This document shows, in pieces, positions 19,373 to 27,798 of a stretch of 27,798 nucleotides of DNA; the first letter of the stretch is position 1; the number at the start of each line of letters is the position of its first letter. The position numbers and the translations under genes are program-made. The stretch comes from an uncultured Desulfarculaceae bacterium. GTDB taxonomy: Bacteria; Desulfobacterota; Desulfarculia; Desulfarculales; Desulfarculaceae. Below the pieces are notes generated by a model, which was not told the origin of the DNA, searched no databases, and saw only the letters and a program-made list of their open reading frames with translations. The DNA lies in assembly GCA_937908275.1 (NCBI GenBank), contig CALERA010000310.1, positions 1-27,798 on the forward strand. Direction: 5' to 3'.

Positions 19373-20428
19373 TCACGCTTCCAACTCCCGCCAAGCGGCT
19401 TCGTGCACCGCGCGGCGGAAGGCCTTGATCCTGTCGTTGGCGCGGCCCAGGGCCACCCGGTTGGTGAGCAGCACCAGGCCGGTGTTGGCCTGGGGTTGCC
19501 ACCAGAGGCTGACCCCGGTGAAGCCCAGGTGGCCGACCACGCCGTCCGGGACGTTGGGGCCGGCGGCGCTCTCCGGGCCGCTGGGGGTGTCAAAACCCGG
19601 GGTGCGGCCGGAGCCGGGGGTGGCGGCGTCCTTGCTGAAGAGCCGGGCCACGGCCGGGGCCGGCCAGGGACCGCAGCCGGCCAGACAGCGGCAGAGGGCG
19701 TCCATAACCGCCGCGACCTCGGCGGCGCTGCCGAAGAGTCCGGCGTGACCAGCCGCGCCGCCCAGGGCGAAGGCGTTCTCGTCCTCCACCGCGCCGTGGA
19801 TGACCGGCCGGCCGGGCAGGGGGCCGCAGGGCGCGATGCGCTCCAGGGGGACCAGGGTTTGCCCCGGGGCCAGGAAGCGGGGTCCGGCCACGCCCAGGGC
19901 GGCCTGGGCCTCCAGGAGCAGCAGGGGCAGCGGCTGCTGGGCGATGCGCGGCAGGAGCAGACCCAGGAGCATATAGCCCAGGTCGCTGTAGAGCGCGGCC
20001 TGGCCCGGGGCCTGGGCCAGGGGCTCGTTCATGAGCATGGCCAGGAGCAGGGCCGGGCGCAGGGCCGGGGGCTGACGCTCCAGCAACTCATGAAAGGGCC
20101 GCCAGGCCGGGTAGCCGCTGGCGTGGGTCAGGAGCTGGCGCAGGCTGATGCCGGCCTTGGCGGGCGGCACCGGGGGCGAGCCCATGATCTGGGCGAGGCT
20201 GTCGTCCCAGGCCAGGCGTCCGGTCAGCTCCAGGTGCAGGGCCACCAGGGCGGTGGCCAGGGGCTTGGTCAGGGAGGCCAGGTCGAAGACCGTGTCGGGC
20301 CGGGCCTGGCCGGCGGCCAGGTGCGCGGCGGGAGCGCCGGAGCGCCAGGCCAGGAGCACCAGGTGGGGGGCCACGCCGTGGGCCGCGCCCTGGTCCAGGA
20401 GGGCCTGGACCCCAGACCAGTCAGGCAA
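19373..20428 (-). CDS. Beta-lactamase-family serine hydrolase (class C/esterase type)
   Basis: 351 residues. The apparent start is TTG 20428, which overlaps the previous stop by eight bases. The SxxK motif is SLTK (VFDLASLTKPLATALV, near residue 52), with YSDLGYMLLG as the second (Tyr) motif and HLGFTGVSLWW as the third. These make the catalytic Ser, Lys and Tyr of the family. Hydrolases of this type cut D-Ala peptides, esters or beta-lactams. No signal peptide is seen, so a cytosolic role on imported muropeptides is more likely than antibiotic resistance. Position between LD-carboxypeptidase and mpl supports murein recycling. The exact substrate is not known. Confidence 0.85.
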   Translation of the reverse strand: MPDWSGVQALLDQGAAHGVAPHLVLLAWRSGAPAAHLAAGQARPDTVFDLASLTKPLATALVALHLELTGRLAWDDSLAQIMGSPPVPPAKAGISLRQLLTHASGYPAWRPFHELLERQPPALRPALLLAMLMNEPLAQAPGQAALYSDLGYMLLGLLLPRIAQQPLPLLLLEAQAALGVAGPRFLAPGQTLVPLERIAPCGPLPGRPVIHGAVEDENAFALGGAAGHAGLFGSAAEVAAVMDALCRCLAGCGPWPAPAVARLFSKDAATPGSGRTPGFDTPSGPESAAGPNVPDGVVGHLGFTGVSLWWQPQANTGLVLLTNRVALGRANDRIKAFRRAVHEAAWRELEA

Positions 20429-21322
20429 GCTCCACCCCCACGCTCAGGCGGCCGGTGTCGCCGTCCAACTCGGCCAGAGCCCCCAGGGGGACCAGGCGGT
20501 TGGCCGCGCCGTGGCCCACCGGCAGGCCCATGACCACCGGCAGGGGCAGGGCGGAGAGCCGCTCAGCCACGGTGGCGGTCAGGATCTCGGCGTCCGGGGC
20601 CTGATCGCTCAGGGAGCCCAGCGCCACCCCGGCCACCTGTCGCCAGACCCCGGCCAGCTCCAACTGGGTCAGCATCCGGTCCAGGCGGTAGGGAGCCTCG
20701 CCCACGTCCTCCAGGAGCAGGATCGCGCCCGTCAGGGGCGGGAAGTGGGGGGTGCCCAGGAGGTGGCAGAGCAGGGTCAGGTTGCCGCCCAGGAGCGGCC
20801 CCCGGGCCTGGCCCGGGCGCAGGGGGCGACCAATCAGGTGGGCCGGCCAGAGCGGATGGCCGGCCAGGAGGGCCATCAGGTCCTGGCGGCTGGGATCGTC
20901 CAGGCGGGCCAACTGGGTCAGCATGGGGCCGTGCAGGCTGACCAGGCCCCGGACGGCCAGGGCGTTCAGGAGGCAGGTGAGGTCCGAGCAGCCCAACAGG
21001 GCCCGGCCGCTGGCGGCCAGGGCGTCCAGGTCCAGGCCGGGCAGGAGCCGGCTGCAACCAAACCCCCCCCGGGCGGCCATCACCAGGCCCACCTCGGGGT
21101 CCTGGAACACCCGGGCCAGGTGGGCGGCCCGCTGGTCGTCGTCGCCGGCGAAGTAACCCTGACGCCGGGCCACCTCGGGGTCGGCCCGCACGATCAGGTC
21201 CGGGGCCAGGGCGCGCAGGATGGCCAGCCCCTCGGTCAGGGCCTTGGCCTCCAGCGCCCCGCCCGGCGCGGTCAGGGCCAACACCTGGCCGGGACGCGGC
21301 CAGCGCGGGGGCCGGGCCGGGC

Positions 21323-21326
<4 letters not shown>
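20421..21326 (-). CDS. ldcA: LD-carboxypeptidase (peptidase family S66)
   Basis: 301 residues from ATG 21326, overlapping the coaX stop (ATGA); the open frame continues upstream inside coaX and is not used. S66 signs are visible: VMAARGGFGCSRLLPGLD, the nucleophile region LLGCSDLTCLLNAL (Ser), LLLEDVGEAPYRLDRML (Glu) and GLPVGHGAANRLVPLG (His). The enzyme removes the terminal D-Ala from murein tetrapeptide, leaving the tripeptide used by Mpl. Encoding both steps in one operon is a strong functional link. Cytosolic. Cys replaces the usual Tyr in GFGCS and in GCSD, which should not affect the catalytic residues. Confidence 0.9.
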
Positions 21327-22090
<764 letters not shown>

Positions 22091-22095
22091 GGGGC

Positions 22096-23478
22096 TTACT
22101 CCTTCTCGGCCGCGCCCAGCTCGCGCAGGGCGGCCTCCTTGAGGGCCTGGGCCACGTCGTGCATCAGCCCCGGGTCCAGGGCCTCCACCATGATGCGCAG
22201 CACCGGCTCGGTGCCGGAATAGCGCAGCAGGATGCGGCCGCTCTCGCCCAGGCGCTCCTCCTGGCCGCGCATGGCCTTGAGCAGGCCGGGGCACTCGCTG
22301 ATGGGGGTGCGCTTGGCCACCCGCAGGTTGATCAACACCTGGGGCAGCTTGCGCATGATGCGCTTGAGCTCGGACAGGGGCTTGCCGGTCATGACCATGA
22401 CGTTGAGCACCTGCAGGGCCGAGAGGATGCCGTCGCCGGTGGTGTTGTAATCCAGGAAGACGATGTGCCCGCTCTGCTCGCCGCCCAGGTTGTAGCCCCC
22501 CTGGCGCATGGCCTCCACCACGTAGCGGTCGCCGACCTTGGTGCGCAGCATGCGGATGCCGCGGTCGCGCAGGCAGAGTTCCAGGCCCAGGTTGCTCATC
22601 ACCGTGGCCACCACCGTGGCCTGCTTCAGGCCGCCGCGGTCGATCAAAAAGTCGGCGCAGATGGCCATGATCTCGTCGCCGTCGATGATCTCGCCGTCCT
22701 CGTCCACCATGATGATGCGGTCGCCGTCGCCGTCGAAGGCCAGGCCCATGTCGGCGTCGGTCTCGCGCACCATGGCCGCCAGGCGGTCCGGGTGCAAAGC
22801 GCCCACCCCGGCGTTGATGTTGGTGCCGTTGGGCTCCACCCCCACCAGCTTGAGGTTGGCCCCCAGCTCGGAGAGCACCGCCGGGGCGACCTTGTAGGTG
22901 GCCCCGTGGGCGCAGTCCACCGCGATGGTCAGGCCGTCCAGGGTGTATTCCACCGGGAAGGTGTTTTTCAGGAAGACGATGTAACGGCCCAGGGCGTCGT
23001 CGATGCGCCGGGCGCGGCCCACCGCGTCGGCGGTGGGGCGGGGGGCGTTGCCGTTCTTGGCCTCGAGGCTCAGGGCGTAATCCTCGATGGCGACCTCCAT
23101 CTCGTCGGGCAGCTTGAAGCCGTTGCGGGCGAAGATCTTGATGCCGTTGTCCTCGTAGGGGTTGTGGCTGGCGCTGATGACGATGCCGGCGTCGGCCCGC
23201 ATGTTGCGGGTGAGGAAGGCGATGGCCGGGGTGGGCAGCGGCCCCACCAACAGGGTGTCCACCCCCATGGAGCAGATGCCGGCCACCAGGGCGTTCTCCA
23301 GCATGTAGCCGGACAGGCGGGTGTCCTTGCCGATGATGATCTTGCGGCGGCCGGCGTGGGATTTGAGCACGCTGGCCACGCCCTGGCCGATGCCCATGGC
23401 CATTTCCACGGTCATGGGATGGACGTTGGCCACCCCGCGTACGCCGTCGGTGCCGAAGAGCTTGCGCTGCACTTCCAT
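22096..23478 (-). CDS. glmM: Phosphoglucosamine mutase
   Basis: 460 residues from ATG 23478, slightly longer than average for the family. Motifs: KLFGTDGVRGVAN at the start, the phosphoserine loop ISASHNPYEDNGIKIF near residue 100, the metal loop AFDGDGDRIIMVD near 245, the sugar-binding GGEQSGHIVF near 330, and the phosphate-binding RYSGTEPVLRIM near 430. It converts glucosamine-6-phosphate to glucosamine-1-phosphate for UDP-GlcNAc, murein and LPS. In Firmicutes GlmM binds and inhibits CdaA, encoded two genes upstream here, so the same interaction may occur. A 51-base gap with a GC-rich hairpin near 23499-23520 separates it from cdaR. Confidence 0.95.
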   Translation of the reverse strand: MEVQRKLFGTDGVRGVANVHPMTVEMAMGIGQGVASVLKSHAGRRKIIIGKDTRLSGYMLENALVAGICSMGVDTLLVGPLPTPAIAFLTRNMRADAGIVISASHNPYEDNGIKIFARNGFKLPDEMEVAIEDYALSLEAKNGNAPRPTADAVGRARRIDDALGRYIVFLKNTFPVEYTLDGLTIAVDCAHGATYKVAPAVLSELGANLKLVGVEPNGTNINAGVGALHPDRLAAMVRETDADMGLAFDGDGDRIIMVDEDGEIIDGDEIMAICADFLIDRGGLKQATVVATVMSNLGLELCLRDRGIRMLRTKVGDRYVVEAMRQGGYNLGGEQSGHIVFLDYNTTGDGILSALQVLNVMVMTGKPLSELKRIMRKLPQVLINLRVAKRTPISECPGLLKAMRGQEERLGESGRILLRYSGTEPVLRIMVEALDPGLMHDVAQALKEAALRELGAAEKE

Positions 23479-23529
23479 CGAGAGGTCCTCGTCTCAAGGC
23501 CCGGGCGCGCCGCCCGGGGCGGATTTGGT

Positions 23530-24198
23530 TTATTTCTTTTCGCCGGGGGCGGGTTTTTCCGGCCGCAGCTTGACCTGGGCCTCGACCTCCATCACGCTGA
23601 CCCGCACCGTGCGTCCGGGGGGCAGGCGCAGGCGCACGCTCTGCTGGAAGCTGTCCCGGTGCTGGTCCAGGTCGATGGGCGCGGTCCAGATCCAGTCCAG
23701 GTCGCCCAGGTCCTCCTGGCGGCCGGAGACGACGACCTTGTCCGGCTTGAAGCTGACCTCGGCCACCTGCAGGCCGTCGGCCGGCTGGCCGGTCAGCACC
23801 GGGCGCACCTGCACCTCGCGGGTGACCCGCTTGGCCAGGGTGATTGTGAACCGGCTGGGGCTCAGGCGCAAGACCGTAAGGCCCGGCGGCAGTTTCAGGT
23901 CCTCGGGCAGGACCTGCACCACGTGCTCGCCCGGACCCAGGCCGGCCAGGTTCACCGGCTTGACCAGGCGCTCGTTGGCCGCGCGGCGGATCAGGGTGCG
24001 GGGGCCGTAGAGGCGCACGTCCACGTCGCCCACCACGTCGTCGACCACCAGGAGGTCCACCGGGATGTTGGTGATCTCCACCGGCACCCGCAGGCTGATC
24101 TCGCTCTTCTCCTGGCCGGCCACGAAGAGCCACATCGCCAGCGCGATGGCCAGGGCCAGGAGCTTCAGCGACCAGTTCTTGCTGAGCAGCTCAAGCAC
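23530..24198 (-). CDS. cdaR: YbbR-domain protein, CdaA regulator-like
   Basis: 222 residues from GTG 24198, overlapping the cdaA stop by eight bases. One N-terminal membrane helix (SLKLLALAIALAMWLFVAG, residues 10-28) anchors the protein; the rest is outside. YbbR-like repeats follow: ISLRVPVEITNIP, DVDVRLYGP, and ITLAKRVTREVQVRPVLTG then VSFKPDKVVVSG. In Firmicutes CdaR (YbbR) binds CdaA and tunes c-di-AMP output. It has about two YbbR units, fewer than the four in Bacillus. The end is a Pro/Lys-rich tail. Confidence 0.85.
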   Translation of the reverse strand: MLELLSKNWSLKLLALAIALAMWLFVAGQEKSEISLRVPVEITNIPVDLLVVDDVVGDVDVRLYGPRTLIRRAANERLVKPVNLAGLGPGEHVVQVLPEDLKLPPGLTVLRLSPSRFTITLAKRVTREVQVRPVLTGQPADGLQVAEVSFKPDKVVVSGRQEDLGDLDWIWTAPIDLDQHRDSFQQSVRLRLPPGRTVRVSVMEVEAQVKLRPEKPAPGEKK

Positions 24199-24994
24199 CG
24201 CGCCGGCTCCAGGCGAAGAGTCTCCGGCGCCGCTTCTGGCCCACCTCGAACAGCTCGAACAGGAGATTGCGCAGGGCCACCGCGTCCAGGTCCGGGGTCA
24301 GCTTGCCGCCCACGGCCACGCTGACCCGGCCGCGCTCCTCGCTGATGATCACGCAGACCGCGTCGGTCTCCTCGGAAAGCCCCAGGCCGGCCCGGTGGCG
24401 AGTGCCCAGGTGGCGGGCCAGGGCGGGGTTGGCCGACAGGGGCAGCAGGCAGCGGGCGGCCACGATGCGCTCGCCGCTGACCACCGCCGCGCCGTCGTGC
24501 AGGGGGCCGCTGGTCTGGAAGAGCTGGATGAGCAGCTCGCGGCTCACCTTGGCCTCCAGGTGGACCCCGCTCTCGATGTAGTCGGCCAGGCCGATGTGGC
24601 GCTCCAGCACGATCAGGCCGCCGGTCATGCGCGAGGCCAGGGCCACCGCGGTGCGCACGACCTCCTCCAGGGTGGAGTTGGCCTCGGTCTCGGCGCTGGC
24701 GAAGGGACCCTTGCCCAGGCGGGCCAGGGCGCGGCGGATGTCGGCCTGGAACAGGATGATGATGACCAGGATCAAGCTGGAGAGAAAGGACTGGATGACC
24801 CAGTTGATGGTCTGCAGGCCCAGGCGCTGGCTGACCACCAGGGCCACGAAGACCACGCCCAGGCCCAGGAGCATGTGCATGGCCCGGGTGCCCTTGACCA
24901 GCAGGATGCCCTGGTAGACCACGAAGGTCACCAGGAAGATGTCCAGCAGGTCGCGCCAGGTGATCTGGCCTATGAGGGCCAGGACCTCGCTCAT
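24191..24994 (-). CDS. cdaA: Diadenylate cyclase (CdaA type)
   Basis: 267 residues from ATG 24994, overlapping the folP stop (ATGA). Three N-terminal membrane helices lie at about 15-30, 37-55 and 62-80 (LVTFVVYQGILLV, LLGLGVVFVALVV, FLSSLILVIIILF). The DAC (DisA_N) domain follows: ELLIQLFQTSGPLHDGAAVV contains the DGA motif near residue 155, and LGTRHRAGLGLSEETDAV contains the RHR motif near residue 190. Both motifs are needed to condense two ATP into c-di-AMP. Position between folP and cdaR-glmM supports CdaA. c-di-AMP controls potassium and osmotic balance and wall homeostasis in other bacteria; the role in this phylum is less known. Confidence 0.93.
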   Translation of the reverse strand: MSEVLALIGQITWRDLLDIFLVTFVVYQGILLVKGTRAMHMLLGLGVVFVALVVSQRLGLQTINWVIQSFLSSLILVIIILFQADIRRALARLGKGPFASAETEANSTLEEVVRTAVALASRMTGGLIVLERHIGLADYIESGVHLEAKVSRELLIQLFQTSGPLHDGAAVVSGERIVAARCLLPLSANPALARHLGTRHRAGLGLSEETDAVCVIISEERGRVSVAVGGKLTPDLDAVALRNLLFELFEVGQKRRRRLFAWSRRGA

Positions 24995-25846
24995 GAGGCC
25001 TCCCGGGCCGCCATCACCGCGTCGCCGACCAGCAGGGCGTCGCGCAGGGGGGCCACGTCGTGCACCCGCACGATCTGGGCCCCCAGGGCCGCGCCCAGCA
25101 GATGCACCCCCAGCGAGCCCCAGACCCGGTCGGCCGGGGTGGCGCGGCCGGTGAGGTGGCCGATGAAGGCCTTGCGGCTGGCCCCCAGCAGCACCGGATA
25201 GCCCAGGCGGGTCAGGGCCGGCAGGTTGCGGATCAGTTCCAGGTTGTGGGTCAGGGTCTTGCCAAAACCGATGCCGGGGTCCAGCACGATGGCCTCGCGC
25301 TCCACTCCGGCCGCCAGGGCGGCCCTGGCCTGGGCCGCCAGGAAGTCGCGCACCTCGCTCACCACGTCGTCGTAGTGCGGGTCCTGCTGCATGGTGCGCG
25401 GGGTGCCCAGCATGTGCATCAAGACCAGGCCGGCCCGGCTGCGGGCGGCCAGGGCCGCCATCTCGGGATCGCCCTGGAGGGCGGTGATGTCGTTGATGAT
25501 TTCGGCCCCGGCCGTGCAAGCGGCCGCGGCCACCTCGGCCTTGTTGGTGTCGATGCTCAGCACCGCGTCGCAGCGGGCCTTGAGCTCGCGGATCACCGGC
25601 AGCACCCGGTCCAACTCGACCGCCGCCGGGGTGGGCTCGCTGCCCGGCCGGGTGGTCTCGCCCCCGATGTCCAGGATGCGCGCGCCCTCGGCCGCCAGCC
25701 TGAGGCCCTGCTCCACCGCCGCCCGGCGGTCCAGGAACCGGCCGCCGTCACTGAAGGAGTCGGGCGTAACGTTGACCACGCCCATGATCACGGTGCCCTG
25801 GTCCAGGGGCAGCTCGCGCCGGGGCAGGCGGATGCGGCGGGGGGCC

Positions 25847-25854
<8 letters not shown>
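24991..25854 (-). CDS. folP: Dihydropteroate synthase
   Basis: 287 residues from GTG 25854, overlapping the ftsH stop by eight bases. All family motifs are present: IMGVVNVTPDSFSDGG near residues 23-38, ILDIGGETTRPGS near 60-72, LSIDTNKAEVA, EIINDITAL, LDPGIGFGKT near 192-201, LLGASRKAFIG and IVRVHDV at the end. The enzyme joins p-aminobenzoate to dihydropterin pyrophosphate and is the sulfonamide target. Position next to ftsH is conserved in many bacteria. Cytosolic. Confidence 0.95.
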
Positions 25855-27787
<1,933 letters not shown>

Positions 27788-27798
27788 GGATCGTCTCC

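Noticed and set aside
17784..19748. A plus-strand open frame of about 650 codons opposite mpl and the serine hydrolase
   Set aside because: Same antisense effect; mpl motifs are unmistakable on the minus strand.
23499..23520. GC-rich hairpin between cdaR and glmM as a terminator
   Set aside because: There is no T run on the minus strand and the operon order continues; probably only local structure.
22091..24133. A minus-strand frame continuous with coaX and running upstream through glmM and cdaR
   Set aside because: Arg/Gly/Pro-rich translation with no motif; glmM and cdaR are in other frames, and coaX has its own start and ribosome binding site at 22090.
22159..24324. A 721-codon plus-strand open frame opposite glmM and cdaR
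   Set aside because: Antisense shadow rich in His, Gln, Gly and Val with no family resemblance.

Overview
The window looks like part of a chromosome from a high-GC member of the Desulfobacterota (former Deltaproteobacteria), with the end of an integrated temperate phage-like element on its left. Three things point to this host: a fused AccA-AccD carboxyltransferase followed by DUF3786 and DUF3795 proteins, an ftsH-folP-cdaA-cdaR-glmM gene string, and very GC-rich coding sequence. A relative of Desulfarculales would fit, but that is inference; no 16S or other marker is present.

Positions 1 to about 12160 are the element. It ends at a tRNA-Arg(CCT) gene (12161-12237, minus). Beside the tRNA lie a tyrosine integrase and an excisionase-like HTH gene, both on the plus strand. 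An XRE repressor (9039-9584) reads rightward, and a long tightly packed operon reads leftward from a shared divergent control region (about 8940-9040) to the left edge. That operon carries a small hypothetical gene, an HTH gene, a CII-like regulator, a VVA0879-family protein, several small Cys-rich proteins, a second DNA polymerase sliding clamp (DnaN-like), an exported restriction-endonuclease-fold protein, a MazG-like protein, an HNH nuclease and a DNA methyltransferase cut by the window edge. Stop and start codons overlap at most junctions. Between repressor and integrase sit two AT-richer cargo genes: a SWIM zinc-finger protein and an exported protein. No capsid, portal, terminase or tail genes are visible, so whether this is a full prophage depends on sequence to the left.

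Positions 12238-15480 hold an accAD-DUF3786-DUF3795 operon on the minus strand, with a good promoter and a structured leader, and a divergent tRNA-His(GTG). Positions 15589-17571 hold three plus-strand genes: a small acidic protein, a membrane fatty-acid-hydroxylase/sterol-desaturase family protein and a rhodanese-ferritin fusion. A palindromic repeat element and a terminator follow (17591-17745).

Positions 17799-27787 are a nine-gene minus-strand block: ftsH, folP, cdaA, cdaR (ybbR), glmM, coaX, an LD-carboxypeptidase, a beta-lactamase-family serine hydrolase and mpl. Most junctions overlap or are separated by only a few bases. The block joins membrane proteolysis, folate synthesis, c-di-AMP synthesis, glucosamine-1-phosphate supply for the wall, CoA synthesis and murein peptide recycling. 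It probably acts as one cell-envelope operon ending at the terminator near 17719-17745.

The most unusual points are the element's own sliding clamp, a Cys-rich gene broken at a run of ten C, three pairs of short direct repeats that bracket gene cassettes, the AT-rich SWIM/exported pair, and the alpha-then-beta order of the AccA-AccD fusion.
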